Shown here: positions 1 through 12,504 of the stretch, piece after piece
Layout of the letters: each line of letters opens with the position of its first letter
How positions within the stretch are numbered: the stretch's first letter is position 1
Assembly (NCBI RefSeq): GCF_014805685.1
Contig: NC_060902.1
Location: forward strand, 5,013,286-5,077,285
Direction of reading: 5' to 3'
Length of the DNA stretch: 64,000 bases
From: Silurus meridionalis
Taxonomy: Eukaryota > Chordata > Actinopteri > Siluriformes > Siluridae
Notes under the pieces: model-generated
Told to the model about the DNA's origin: nothing
Seen by the model: the letters and a program-made list of their open reading frames with translations, nothing else
Databases searched by the model: none
Made by a program: the position numbers and the translations under genes

Positions 1-2460
1 CATGCTGATGGAGATAAATATCTGTACACAAACACAAACTTAAAGACAAGCCACAGCTCATGTTCCGTTGAATTTGTTAAATACTGACCCCATGTATCAG
101 TCCTTGCTCATCTTTGTACATGTTCTGTGACTTTTTTTTGTCACTCTTGCATGCAGAGCACGTGGTATAGCTGGCACCACCATTCCACAAATTCTTCCCT
201 TTTTCTCAGTTGAAAATGTCTGTGCTTTATTTATAGTGATAGTTCTTTACTGAGTTGTTCAGAAAGGCAGCAAATACGCAATGACATCTTGCCGAGGTCT
301 TAAAGCCGTGGGGTCTCTTGAGTCATTTAAGTAGAACAACAAATTTGAAGCTGGTTTGCAGAGCTAATGCTGAAAGAGCTACCAAACTCTCTAACTAGAA
401 AAAATCTAACTGCTGTGATGCCAAAGGCTTTGAATGAACACATTAGGCTTTTGGTAGCTGCTTAAGTAGGACATGAGCTGGCAGTGCAGCAGATTTAGGC
501 TGGGTGAATTCTGCAGCACCGTTAGGCTGATTTGATCCCAGTCTGAGCTTTCAGGCAGCTCAATCAGAACTGATTATTGATATGGATAATCTGTGAGTAT
601 AAGAGGTTGATCTCATGCCGTTAGATGTCTTCAGATGTGATCAGTGTTTTTCTAGCACTTTTAAACATGTTTGTTGCTAAGCATTTTCTTTTTTTTTTTT
701 TCTTTTTCTTTACATGTGCAACTGAGGACAAATGAAGACAAGATTGCATTAGGCTTAATTTATCCAATGCTAAGACAAACTAAAATGTACAGCTATAATT
801 CCAAAAGTTTCTGTACCTTTGATTTTTTAAATATGTTTATGTTTATAAAAATGAGTCATTTCTAATATACCAAACAAGTTCCTGGTTCAGCCTTTTGTGA
901 TGTCTTCACTAAAGGATGTCTCCAGATCTGGGGAAGACTACAAAAGAATTTCTGCTGCACTGAATATTTCCAAGAGCACAGTCTTCTCCATAATTCTCAA
1001 ATGGTTTGCCCAACTTGGATCCTTACAAAAGCTGGTCGTCCAGTCAAACTGAGCAATTGGGGAAGAAGAGCTTTAGTAAGAAAGGTGACTAAGAACAAGG
1101 AATTCTCTGGACTGATGAAACCCAGATTGAATGTTATGTCTGGAGGAAACCAGGCTCCATCCCAAACGTGTAGCATAATGGTGGCAGCATCATGCTGTAC
1201 GGGTGTTTTTCTGCAACAGGTACTGGAAGACTGGTCAGGATTGTAAAAAAGCTGAATGAAGTAAAGTACAAAGATATCCTCAATAAAAAAAACTGTTCCA
1301 CAGCATTCAGGACCCTCAGGTTCACATTTCAACATGACAACAAACCAAAGCACACAGCCAAAGAGTGGCACTCTGTCCTAAAATGGCCCAGCCATAGCCC
1401 TGACTTGAAACCAATTAAACATCTCTTAAGAGAGCTGAAAATGGTCGTCCACTGATGGTCCCCATCCAAACTAGCTTAAGAGAATTTGCAAAAAAAGAAT
1501 AGCAAAAAATATCCTAATCCAAGTGTGTAAAGCTTGTTGCATCATACCCAAAAAATATTCGAGGCTTTGATTGCTGGGAAAGTTTCTTTATGTAAGTACT
1601 GAGTAAAAGGTCTGAATATTAATGTACATTAATATTTAAGGTCTTTTTTTCTTTTTTAATACATTTACAGACATTTCTAGAATTCTGTTTTCAGTTTCTC
1701 ATTATGGGGTACTGATTGTGGATTAATAAAGGGAAAAAAAGCATTTGAAAGAATGTAGTATCAGGCTTCAACATAAGAAAATGTAAAAATCCACTGTATT
1801 TATATCACATTCTTATTTTTGGTAAATTGTCAACTGATAGCAAAAGTATGTTGGCTTTTATAACATTTTACAAGTGTTGCCAGAGCTACTTGACAAAAGC
1901 AGCATTCAAGGCAGTTTCCATAGATGTTTCATTCACCATGGTCCCTACAATAGTTGCATATTATTGCACATTTTGTCAAAAGAAGCCCAGTTAACAGGCA
2001 TGATGCTGTTTTCTGGATCTGGATTTTATAATACAAAAAAAAACCCAACATACAAACAACAAGAAAATTACCTACTGGCAACTGTCCAACGTTTAGTACA
2101 ATAAACAGAGCACATTTAGTCCCATTTGACAATCCATTTTTTCCTTCAGAGTTTGCCAGGAACATCCTTTTTTGGTCAAAAGTTTTGTGGGAAAAGCAAA
2201 TCCACACTGTATTAGGGTGTAAAAATAGTGTAAATTATCTCGAAGACAAAAGGGAATGGTGCAAAGTGTATCCATGATGTACACTAAGCAATTATATAGT
2301 CATGCTACAGCTTTTTCGTGTCCCTTTTTCAAGATCATAACCTTCTGGGCTAGTTCCAGGTGTTTTTATGCAGTTTCTGACATACAGATTTTTTTTTCTT
2401 CTATTTGACGAGACCTGGAATCCAGCAAACAGAAAGCATACATTAAGCCTTAAGTCTTAC
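1..2460 (-). other. dock3 intron after E24 (partial)
   Basis: The 5' part of an intron that runs off the left edge. It holds one decayed Tc1-like element (about 885-1640). The rest is AT-rich without recognised features. Confidence 0.75.
885..1640 (+). mobile_element. Tc1-like transposon, decayed transposase
   Basis: A degraded Tc1/mariner-superfamily transposase in the plus direction. Recognisable pieces are the N-terminal helix-turn-helix (ISAALNISKSTVFSI), a GRP-like linker (AGRPVKLSNWGRRALV), WTDETQ with the first catalytic Asp, QHDNKPKHTAKEW with the second, and WPSHSPDLKPIKHLL. In the last motif the third catalytic acid (normally PIEHL) is Lys. Several stops and frame changes break it. 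Terminal repeats could not be fixed. Confidence 0.85.
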
Positions 2461-2561
2461 TTGTCTAGTATCTTCTTCCTCTTAGATGGGCTTAAGGTCT
2501 CTAGCTGCAGGCTGGGCTGGTTGATGTACAATACTGCCAGACTGAAGTATGAGTTCCAAAC
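2461..2561 (-). CDS. dock3: dock3 exon E24, ARM-like helices; last exon in the window
   Basis: 101 nt, 33 codons VWNSYFSLAVLYINQPSLQL through SPSKRKKILD, then 2 nt of a split Lys that should be finished by the next exon (KYGDMRV...). Acceptor CATTTTAG, donor AA|GTAAGAC. I searched the remaining 2.4 kb to the left for KYGDMRV and did not find it, so the next exon lies outside. Confidence 0.95.
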
Positions 2562-2993
2562 CTAAAATGAAGAAAGATCTGTATCATCAATATGCATGAT
2601 GGACCTAATGCCAACCAATCTGTATGACAATACAAAAGCAATTCAGAATTGCTAGTGTGGATAAAGATGTCAAAATATCTGTCCACTTTAAAAATATTGT
2701 GCAATTTAAGTTGGTCAAGCTGTTTTTGCTATAGGCTTCTCTTTACTGACTCTGATTAAAATGTCAGTCTGAACTCAAACTTAAATTAGTCCATATAAAA
2801 TTGTCATATAATGAAGGATCAGACAGATGCAATTGCAGTCTGGGAGATTTTCCTGAAAGGCTCCCAAACAAATGCAAAACCATAGAGGCAGATTCGATAT
2901 TAAGGCCTGCTATGGACTAAGAGTAATACAAACAGAGCCTTTTTATTGCAGCGTTTCTATGAATGAATGTCCTTTAAATAGTCTGCAAGTGAG

Positions 2994-2995
<2 letters not shown>

Positions 2996-3037
<42 letters not shown>
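2996..3037. repeat. GT/CA microsatellite
   Basis: Uninterrupted GT dinucleotide, about 21 units. A second, impure GT stretch follows at 3073-3100. Confidence 0.97.
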
Positions 3038-3040
<3 letters not shown>

Positions 3041-3534
3041 TAAGAACAGATGTGTCTCATTAGAAGCTGGATCAGTGTGAGTGTGTATGTGTGTGTGTTT
3101 TGGGAGTTGCAGTCTGTGGCAGCCATGTCTGTAGGCCATGTGGGTTGCTGGATAATAAAGTTCTCTGTGGACATGACATAAAATAATAGATGACAGTCCA
3201 TGAAATGACTAATAAGATAAAGATCCTAACTTGTAGGTTCTGACCTCTGAATAGGCAAAAACAAGAACAACCACAACAAAAACATCCCCTCAGAAATTCA
3301 TACTGGGAACTCAGGATTTGCCCTTCAATACTGAGATGTCAAATCAACATGACTGCTTCCAGAAAGAACAAAGTAGTAGTAGAAGATTAAAGTAGCACCT
3401 TACCTTTAAATAAAAATTAATTATATATATTATATATTGTCAAAGAGAGTGGGTTTTATTTCACAAACTGTATACATTACAGCAGTGAAATGCATATGTT
3501 GCATATGTCAGCTTGTTAGAAAGTGCAGGATGTG

Positions 3535-3640
3535 CCATGATAGAGTTCCCCCCTGGAGCAGAAAGGGTTAAGGGCCTTGTTCAAGTGGCTTTAACCTTCT
3601 GATCAGTAACCCAGAACCTTAACCACTGAACCATAGTAAG
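3535..3640 (-). mobile_element. SINE fragment
   Basis: Read on the minus strand it contains GTTCAGTGGTTAAGGTTCTG, then TTGAACAAGGCCCTTAACCC, the signature of a common fish tRNA-derived SINE seen again at 34240-34400 and 35935-36040. Confidence 0.55.
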
Positions 3641-4570
3641 TCTAGATGCATCATTCCACACAGTAAACTTGTAAACTTATTGTTAACAAAAAAGTAGATG
3701 TTCATGCTGCCCATTTTCACATGTTTACCCTTATTTTAAATGAGAAATATACATTGTAAATATAATTGAGTACCTGTATTTGTATATAGCTAAATATGAC
3801 TAGACTTACTGAGCTTATAAAGCTAGCTGCACAAGATACTTGGCTAATTTTTGGAAAACTATAACAATATTTATAATAGTAACTGGGTTTTGGTACCTCA
3901 GTCCTGATTTGCATTGTAAAAGTAATTTAATGAACACCATCAAACCTGTCAAACACAGTAGCATGAACATTACTAAGATTAGCAAAGACAGCTAGTCTGT
4001 TAGTTGCTGCTATTATATTAGCTTGTTTTCGTCACAGGTAGTGGTCTTTATTTACATGGCCAATATTTGATGGATTTAAAATACTGTATATAACAGTTTG
4101 TTTAAAAAAAAAAAAAAAACAGAATGTAAGGCAATGTTTTAATCACTTCTGTTAGGTAATTAGCTTTCAAGCCTGAGACTGAAAGTATTGGATAAAAGGT
4201 GATTATGACTTTTGTGGTGTGGTCACTATTCAAAGCCAAACACCATTCCATATACTAAGAATCAAAATTGCCGGGAATTTCCATTTCTAAAACTGATTTT
4301 GAACTGACTTTCAGACTATAACAACAGACCGTAATTCTACATTTCACAGCCCTCTCTGGATGTTCAGTTTTTCCTCTGTTAAACAATCTTGCTAAATTAT
4401 TCAGTTCATTTAGCCTGTGCTGTGTGTAACTCTCTCGGCCTCATGGAGCCATCTGTCAAATGCAGGGTGGACAGTCTGCCACTACTGCTGAGTGTGTTTG
4501 TATGTGTAGAGGGTAATCCCTGGCCTGCTGTGTCCTGCTCAAGTTCACCTTACTAATCAAAGTCACACAC

Positions 4571-4646
4571 CTTAAAGTCAAAGTCAGCATCCGTGAAGTT
4601 CTTGTGAAGAGCAGGAGAAAGATACTGCACTGTGGTCACTATGATG
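4571..4646 (-). CDS. dock3: dock3 exon E23, ARM-like helices
   Basis: 76 nt: one base completing Asn, 25 codons IIVTTVQYLSPALHKNFTDA through DFDFK. Acceptor GTTTGCAG, donor AAG|GTGTGT. Matches the DOCK3 strand IIVTTVQYLSSALHKNF; it was not visible as a long open frame. Confidence 0.95.
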
Positions 4647-4924
4647 CTGCAAACGACAGGTAGAAGAAAAAGGAACAATTAAAGGAGAAGTTGGGCGAGT
4701 CCCATGCTGTGGCTGATGGCTTGCAACAAGAAAATAAAAAAACATTCCCCCCTGTGATTTAGCTTCAAGGGAAAAGTGCAGAGATCGGAGCAGGTTTGAA
4801 GAACTAGGCTGGAAAATAAATAAATGGAAGCCTAATTTGAAAAAAAGAGAAAAAACCCTAGTAAAATCTTTTGCATGGTAATACTGAGAAGTGTTTAAAT
4901 TGTAACTATTATACTTGTAATTAT

Positions 4925-4956
<32 letters not shown>

Positions 4957-5301
4957 CACGGGTAGGAAAATATCGTAGCGTGTAGCTTACGTGTAGTACA
5001 GCATATGCATTTTAAATATCATATATTCCTAGTTTAGTTCTGAAAAAAAAAAAAGTGAAATAAATACTTCTGATAAACGAAGACGATAGACGAAGCTCTG
5101 GCTTTTGCTCAGAAAGAAATACCATTTTTTTCCCACCTACCCTGTTTAATATGATGATGCCAGTTTTTTGAGGACCAGGCAAGTTCGCAATGCATCACAT
5201 GCCATTAGCCAGTGCAAGATGAGAAAATCGGGGAATGCAGGGTAAAAGACAGGGTGGAAAATGAGAGAGAGTGAAAATAAGGAGGGAGGGTTGCATCTCA
5301 C
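4647..5301 (-). other. dock3 intron E22-E23
   Basis: 655 bp, AT-rich with a short AAAT repeat (about 4922-4953). No other feature recognised. Confidence 0.7.
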
Positions 5302-5396
5302 TTGCTGGTCAGGAGCCGCATCACATTCCAGTCTCTGGGGAAAATGCTGAGCTTCATCAAGTTGCGGAAAACACAGAAAATCTTCAGCAGGAACTC
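5302..5396 (-). CDS. dock3: dock3 exon E22, ARM-like helices
   Basis: 95 nt, 31 codons EFLLKIFCVFRNLMKLSIFP through RDWNVMRLLTS, then 2 nt of a split Asn. Acceptor TTTGCAG, donor AA|GTGAGA. FPRDW.VMRLL is a conserved DOCK motif. Confidence 0.96.
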
Positions 5397-6875
5397 CTGC
5401 AAAGGGAAAGAGAAGGAGAGTGCAAACAGAAGTGAATACATTACAATAAGCCTAATGAGCTTGAACTAATGATTTGCATCATATTCTTCGTTTTCAGTTT
5501 GAGTGTGACTATGGCACTACAACTTTAAAACCGTAATTTTTTTTAGCACTTACACACGAGTAAGTGGAAATTTATTAAGTAGTAAAAAGGTATCAAAATA
5601 TTAAATATTATAGGACAGATTTAATTGATAATTAGGCAGATAGACACATTTATTCATCTACAGTTCTGTTTGTTAGCAAACAAACATGCAATTCATTGGC
5701 AAAAAGTCAAGTCAAGTCAAGTTTATTTGTATAGCGCTTTTCACAACAGACATTGTCTCAAAGCAGCTTTACAGAAATCAACAGTGTAAAAAAAAGTGTC
5801 AAAACAGGTTCATCAAAGGTTTTTGAATAGTTTATAATCCTTACTTTCCATTACGGATGGTAGTGGATGGAGTCGCATCGGTACATCGACATAAAAGTTA
5901 ACACTGTGATGCATTGATTTTAAAAAGTGTGCATCGGATACAAGTTGGCATTATCGCAATGCATCATTTGTAACATATTTGCATCAGTAAAAAAACTATT
6001 TATTGATATATAATTATTAGTAGATGTGCTATTCTTTATTATTTAGAAAGTGACCAAACATTTGTGACCAATATTTGATGTGAAGATTGATTTCTAAACT
6101 GTTATCCAAGCGCGTATTCTCAGCACCACTGCTGCTATGTGAATATTTGACGTATCACAATGCTACGGTGACTTAGGTGTGTCCTAAATCATGTAGAATA
6201 TAGATTAACATGGCAGAGGTAGAGCTGTACTTCCTAAAGACAGAACAGGAAAATATTTTTTTTTCTTTTTTTGCACTGCAAAGGCCTGTTTGTGAAAGGG
6301 CCATGCATTAGACGTCAAAAGACACTTAAGCAAATGTATGATTTGCTGTCTGTCTGAACCAAAGAAAAAACAGCGAACTACTGTATCTGTACCATATTAA
6401 ACTGCATTGCATCATATTTTTTCACATTGAATCACATCGTGTTAAATCAAATTGGAATCGGATCGCACTGCATCAGTATAAGGCTAAATCGTATCCCATC
6501 ACATCGGTAGTTGCTTCATATGTATCTTTAATGTAATGTATCGTATCATTGGCTATGCATCAAGATGTGAATTGCATCAACCTCAGTTATGAAGATGCAC
6601 ATTTCTACTTTCCAAAGACTACTTTCTATTTTCCCAAAATCTAAACCCTCTGTAGATGAGGTAGAATGACACATTAACATCCAAGCTACAGTCAGTTCTA
6701 ATAAACCTACATACAGCCATAAAGTGTAGATACACTACTGTACAAAATAAACTGTCATCTCAATGTTTGGTTAGTGTATATACTGGAAGTAGTTAATTAA
6801 TTTCATATCCCAATTGATTTCATGCTCATTATATTCTCGGGAAAACCTGCTCTTTGTTTTTTTTCTTCAACTGAC
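5397..6875 (-). other. dock3 intron E21-E22
   Basis: Contains a short copy of the dispersed AAGTCAAGTCAAG repeat (5699-5805) and an ATCG/GCATC-rich block (about 5850-6600) resembling non-autonomous hAT elements, without termini I can fix. 5400-5690 shows nothing. Confidence 0.6.
5699..5805 (+). repeat. Dispersed repeat, short copy
   Basis: Starts AAGTCAAGTCAAG, then TATAGCGCTTTTCACAACAG and CAAAGCAGCTTTACAG. Same family as the two long inverted copies around E7 (29932-30412 and 33003-33520), truncated here. Confidence 0.8.
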
Positions 6876-6974
6876 CTTTAACTCTTCTTTGCTCTGGAAG
6901 TTGTCCAGGAGGTGCTGAAAGTGGATGTCTGTCATCTGCCTCAGGAGGGACAACAGGCACGACACGTATTCACC
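6876..6974 (-). CDS. dock3: dock3 exon E21, ARM-like helices
   Basis: 99 nt, 33 codons GEYVSCLLSLLRQMTDIHFQ through NFQSKEELK. Acceptor TTGGCAG, donor AAG|GTCAGT. Symmetric phase 0. GE.V.CLLSLLRQM.D.H.Q.LLD is shared by DOCK3 and DOCK4. Confidence 0.96.
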
Positions 6975-7510
6975 CTGCCAATTAAAAAAAAATTTTTTAT
7001 TAAAGCAGTCATGAGCCAATCACCTTTTTTCAATGGCTTTTAAAATGACCAGTTCAAAACACCGAAAGTGTGAGAAGATGAGCAGCTCATGGGAGAGCTT
7101 GGTAGAGGAGAATGTACAGTAGATGCTAAATGTACAGACACAGAAACCAGAAATAATAAATGTGGGGATAAAATATACTATATGTTTTAGGAATCTAGTA
7201 TTTTGCATAATTTATTTACACTTTTAATATACTTACACTTTTTATATTTTCGGTTTGTTTGACCAAATCTAGTTTTTTATTAACAGAACAAAAGATGCCA
7301 ATGCTGACAGAAATTTAGTTTTTAAAATGTAAATAATAGTAATAAAAATGATGAAAGGAAATGAAACACAGAAAAAGGATGAGAAGGCAAGCTGAGTAAG
7401 AGATAATACATAGTTTCAGCTACGTACATTGATGGTTGTGAGAAGATTGTGGTGGGAAATTAAAGGAACGATGATTGGAAGTAGAAAAATCAGATTTGTT
7501 AGTTACTAAC
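6975..7510 (-). other. dock3 intron E20-E21
   Basis: 536 bp, AT-rich, no recognised repeat or other feature. Confidence 0.7.
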
Positions 7511-7657
7511 AGTGATCTCGGCCGTGCACTGTGGGCAGCGCTGGCCTCTTACCGCCTCCTGAGCTTGCGACTTGCTCATGATGGTGAGCAGGGTCTGCAA
7601 CAGAACATCCAACAAGCTCTCCACCACCATCTCTACCTCTTCCTGCACTGAAGTCTC
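7511..7657 (-). CDS. dock3: dock3 exon E20, with an internal alternative donor
   Basis: 147 nt in the long form: 49 codons from ETSVQEEVEMVVESLLDVLL through TIMSKSQAQEA to VRGQRCPQCTAEIT. Acceptor CTGTAG; distal donor ACT|GTTAGT. A stronger-looking donor, GCG|GTAAGAGG, lies inside the exon; using it ends the exon at 7553 and removes exactly 14 codons in frame. The mammalian protein as I recall it includes the 14 residues, so the long form is given here. Both forms join E21 in phase 0. Confidence 0.9.
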
Positions 7658-7878
7658 CTACAGAGACAAAGAAACACAAAAACATGGACACATAGTACAA
7701 GAAAGGAGCATCTGTACAACAGCTTGTGTTACCAAGTAAAAAGATCTTTTACATTTTGTGCAAAATCTAATTATATTAATAAAAGATCATTTATCTTCTA
7801 ACAGTCATACTATATCACCAACTCAATGCAATATTTGTGTGATCACATTTTAAATAAAAATGCTTCTGTGCATATTAC

Positions 7879-8006
7879 CAGCGAACTGGCCTTGATGATG
7901 GAGAAGATGCTGCTCAAGATCCCTGAGCAGATAAGTAGTTCTTTTTGCTGCCGAAGATGGAGATGGATGTGGTGCAAGACCACAGGTAAGAGAATCCTCC
8001 TTGACT
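7879..8006 (-). CDS. dock3: dock3 exon E19, ARM-like helices
   Basis: 128 nt: 2 nt completing Glu, 42 codons SRRILLPVVLHHIHLHLRQQ through SIFSIIKASSL. Acceptor ACTGCAG, donor CTG|GTAATA. RRILLPVVLHHIHLHL is nearly invariant among DOCK3 proteins. Leaves in phase 0. Confidence 0.97.
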
Positions 8007-8164
8007 CTGCAGTAGGACCGCGAGAAAAAAATAATTCATTTGCCATTTGTACCAAGTAAGCATTTTAATCCACCAACAAGCAAAGGCTAAATGTATTTTT
8101 TAAATGTATGATCAAAGGATATGCACAATTGAACAAATGATCTTAAACATCACTGAAGTCCTAC

Positions 8165-8357
8165 CTGGAAAAGAGAACAACCTGCTATCAACTGTCCGAG
8201 CGATGGACTGTAGCTTTACCACATCCATCGACTGGCCTATGTGCACTGTACTGGGCATGCTCCCCAATGTTCCCCTCACAAACTCAGCCACCTCCTGCAC
8301 TGTGAACATCTGCAGCAACTCGTCAAAGATGGCTGGGAAGGAATTAAGCAAGGCTGC
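8165..8357 (-). CDS. dock3: dock3 exon E18, ARM-like helices
   Basis: 193 nt, 64 codons from AALLNSFPAIFDELLQMFTV through FVRGTLGSMPSTVHIGQSMD to SRLFSFP, then one base of a split Glu. Acceptor TTTGCAG, donor G|GTAGGA. The block around VRGTLGSMPSTVHIG is DOCK3-specific in wording. Confidence 0.97.
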
Positions 8358-9518
8358 CTGCAAAGCAAGTGACAAAAAAAACCTTTGGTAATGTGTTTTG
8401 GTTTGGACCCTCTTGAGCACATTACTCTTCTCTGGAATACTCAATTTGTAAAAGTATAGTCAGACTGAAGGCTGGAGGTAAAACAATCTGCGAAACAAAA
8501 ATGTTTTGGAGTATTGAGTTTACAGTACAGAAACGGATTATTTGATAGGTTTTGGTTTCTGGTCTAAATGTCATGTTGTCAAATATACAAAAAATCTGTA
8601 GAAAACGTAGACCATATCAAAAAGCAGCACACAGACCTCTGAAATGATCCATTAGATCATAGTGGCAAGGAGAAAAAAACATACAGGTGGTGAATAAACC
8701 ACACCAGATATAAGATGATTTGTGAGGTTTTTAAAAAGAGAAAGCAAAGAAACAGGAACAAATACGAACATCAACACCAAACCAAAGCAATTCTAAAAGG
8801 TGCAGGGTTAAAGATGTTGTTGGTGTTGGTCAATCAGTGTTTTTTCTGATATGTTGTCTAGTTTGTGATGGGGTTGAGGTCACAGTTCAGGAGATGCTGA
8901 AAGGTTGGTGGCTTCTTGGCTGTTGGGTGAGGATTTAAGTACAGTAGGTAGTGATTTTTTTTTTATCCACATCAACTGAAAATTTAACTCAAGAAAACAC
9001 ATTCACAATCAATTCAGCCAGACAGGTTTCAAGGGCAAGAAAGATGTCAGTGTTGGTAATTCAGTTGGTTGTTGGGATTTTTGTCAGGTTGGTGAGGGAG
9101 GTGAGGAGGATGATTCAGAGGATAAATGCTGGATGGTGGCATCAAGATTTAAGACAGTGTGTTTTGCTTAACTGGGCCAAAACATTGAGGCACAAAGTAC
9201 TTACTGATAATAGAGCTGACTTTGGAACACTACAGCTCAAGAGTTGCATACAGCTGGCCTGATTTCGGACGGTTTGTCCATGTGGAAGCTGGGGGCCCTG
9301 AATTGTTCAACAAGGGGTTAAAGGAGCCAAAGGAGGAATAGAGGGTCACAGTCAAAGGGCCAAACAAAAAAGTTGTGTAGAGATTAGTAGTTAGTGAAGG
9401 AAGATTCTACTTTTATAAAAAACAATATGCTAATAAAAAATATTATTTGTTCAAGTGGAAATGGAATCTTGTGATCAGAAAATTGTTATAGTTACCCAGA
9501 TGATAATGAAAAAACTTT

Positions 9519-9600
9519 GATATATATATATATATATTGATATATTGATAGATATGATATGATATGATATGATATGATATGATATGATATGATATGATAT
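9519..9600. repeat. TA run and GATAT pentanucleotide array
   Basis: About ten perfect copies of GATAT (9551-9600) after an interrupted TA repeat (from 9519). The array's minus-strand open frame (ISYH repeats) is an artefact of the repeat. Confidence 0.95.
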
Positions 9601-10726
9601 GGTTAATAAGATATGACCAAGAAACCCACCAAAAAATAATGCTAAGAGTAAAGTTGGATAGGTAGCTGGAGATCATTTGAAATGTGAATTAATTCTTAAT
9701 TGTGTGCTAAAAGTCTGGTCTTGCTGTAGAAAATTTGACTATTCATTGTTATAGAGTACCTTATTGTACCAATATACAGCACAGTAGACTAGAATGAAAC
9801 CAAGCCACTAGTTAAATTCAAGGATCTTATACCAAAGCCCTGTTAAATATCCAATTTTTATGTTTATGACATGAGAACTTGTGTTTATGGCACATTATGA
9901 TATGCCACTTGATTGAAAATAAGTCTAGTTTCATTCATTGATTATATAAATTAATGTTTTCTGTATTCTGAACTTGACATTTAGCCAACTAGAGGGAAAA
10001 TGAGTTCCCTCGTATTCTCTTCATATGTGACAAATGTTTTGTTGTGACCTGTTTCTAATTCTGTTGTGTATATTTGATTAATTTAATGACTAAACTTTGT
10101 TTTGTACCATTGGCTCTCTTTTTTGGCTCATAAGTAGTGTATCTGACTAACATTGCTAACCCAAGTTTAAGTTTTACCATGAACAAAAGTTATAAAACTT
10201 GAAAATTCTGTGAGCTGATGTTTTAAAATGTTACAAACCGCTGTGTTGAAATGTCACAAATTTGCATTGATAAAGGAAATTATTTAAATGCTTTTACTAT
10301 TCTGACATGCTGCACTCACACATTTCACTAATTAATATAAGCCAAAGTTTCAGGTCTATCTGCCTCCACCAAAGAAAAAGAAAACAAAGTAGTGTGTCTC
10401 ATATGACATATTTCTAGAACCTTCTATGAACATGTCTCAAATGATATTTATAGAAAGTTCTAGAATTTTACTGAATATGATCACTAACCAATTATCATAA
10501 TAATTTACTTTTTTCTTTTTTTTAAACCTTTCCTATTTCCTTCAAACATAACAAAAGGAATGTTTTGTGTTGCAGTCTCCTGGAGTCTCTACTGAATGTA
10601 GCTTTTGAATCTTGTGAACATGCACAATTTAGACATACAAGCATGTGTTCAATGCCACTCCTGTTGCCACTGCTTTTAAAATAAAATACATAACATGCCT
10701 CAATATTGCACTAACCCAGCATGAAT

Positions 10727-11350
10727 TACCGTATTTTCCGGGCTATAAGCCGCTACCTTTTTCCCACGTTTTGAACCCCACGGCTTAAACAATGAAGCGG
10801 CTAATTTCTGGATTTTTCCTGGGTTTTTCCCGGTTTCACAAACTTCAAGCCAAAAAAACTGAGCCCCATAACATTAGACCAATGAAATTGTTCAGGTGAA
10901 CCAATGAAACTCTTTATATTAAATCAGATGCGCTCCCACTGAATCGGGCCGCACCACATCATAAATATGGATGATGTCGCTGAAAACAACCGGGCATGAA
11001 AAAACGCACTTCACTTGTGTTCTGAGCTGCACGGCATCGGGAGAAGGCTTCACCGATGGTGTTTTTTAAATGCACGACGATGTCAAAAGAAAAACTCTCG
11101 AGAGAAATAGTTGTGAAAGGAAGGAGGAAGACAGTGAACAATGACTTTCTTGGTAGACTACTGTTTAGATACAAGCCGTGTAACAGACACCGTCTTTCGT
11201 TAAAGCCTGTGTAAAATTCATTAGTTTCAGTGTAGACACCTGCGGCTTATAGACAGGTGCAGCGTATTTATGTTCAAAATTAAAATCTTTATAAAATTCA
11301 GTGGCTGCGGTTTATATTTGGGTGCGTTTAATAGTCCGGAAATTACGGTA
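10727..11350. mobile_element. MITE with TACCGTATTTTCCGG terminal inverted repeats, copy 1
   Basis: Left end TACCGTATTTTCCGG, right end CCGGAAATTACGGTA: imperfect terminal inverted repeats. The inside repeats the phrase 'ggctataagccgc' near both ends and contains no transposase. A second copy lies at 46411-47108 in the opposite direction. Copy 1 lacks about 260 bp that copy 2 has. Superfamily not assigned. Confidence 0.85.
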
Positions 11351-11398
11351 TAGCAACAAAACACTACTCACTATATAGCAACAAAACACTACTCACTA
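11349..11398. repeat. Tandem duplication of about 25 bp
   Basis: TATAGCAACAAAACACTACT plus a few more bases occurs twice back to back, abutting the right end of the MITE; possibly a local slip at the insertion site. Confidence 0.8.
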
Positions 11399-12504
11399 GA
11401 ATGTTAAGCCAATGCAAGGACAATTTCTTTGTTTTTAGTCACCTTAAATATGCATCCATATATGAGTATTATTAACAAAATACATTGGCTAAAGGTTTCA
11501 AACATACCAAAATAGACACATCTATATAAATATAAATCTGTACATATCTGTCATATACTAAAGCATGGTAGTTCAGTGCATGGTAAAAAAAGCATAGTAG
11601 ACTTGATACATGTCTTAATACCTTTAACTTGTCTCATACCTTCATAAATGATAACTATAATGAACTTAACTATAAAAACAAAAAAGGTATTTAATTATTT
11701 AATATATTTGCTATCATCTATGACAAAAATTAAACCCTTTGAAATGTGTTGTTATTGGAAATAAATCAGCTTTGTAGGTCAGGAAATCACTTTGCTATTA
11801 TCCCTATTGATAGTTATTTTGTTTTATAATTTTGACATGTAAAATAGACAATTATATATTGACTATATTCGTTCTATAAACAGCAATTCAATATATTTTT
11901 CAGCACTAACAAATGCCTGTAATTTACCTTCCTTAGAAATGGTTACATAATAATACAGTATATTTGATCTTAAAAGAAAAAGTAAATTGAAAAAAAAAAG
12001 AATTACAAAAAAAAAAAAGGTGTTCAGATTCGACTCTGTAAATATGAAGCAGACTAAAATAGAAGAGACACAACATGGGGTTGTCTGTTTAGTCTTGAGG
12101 GCACAACAAGGCAGACATATCAATCTGTCAGTGGACCAGACAAACCTGCCTCTGAAAAAATCAGCCTTGATTCTGGGTTAACAGCAGCTTCACTCAGCAC
12201 TACTTCATGCCTAACACCGTGTTTTCTTCATTAACAAGTAGTTTTTAAGCTTTTGATTTCAATGATTTATATTGTATTTATTTGCTATACTTGCTAAACA
12301 CTTCTGAACATTTTCACTGCCCATAGCCTTTATGTTTATTTGCTGTAGATATATTTACATATTTATCTGCACTTGTCAGTTTGCACAATGCTGCTATTTG
12401 CACTTCAGGTAGATACCAAACTGCATTTCCATGCTGTGTACCTGTACTATGCAATGACAATAAATTTGAATCTACTGTATATATCTCTGTATTCATCTTG
12501 AGTG

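Larger units (their letters stand above)
2562..4570 (-). other. dock3 intron E23-E24
   Basis: Contains a GT repeat (2996-3037), a SINE fragment (about 3535-3640) and an A-run near 4103. About 3650-4560 shows nothing recognisable. Confidence 0.7.

Noticed and set aside
1..2460. A further dock3 exon (KYGDMRV...) at the left edge
   Set aside because: I looked for this conserved block on the minus strand and did not find it; it must lie beyond the window.
9443..9676. 77-codon minus-strand frame with ISYH repeats
   Set aside because: Produced by the GATAT array.
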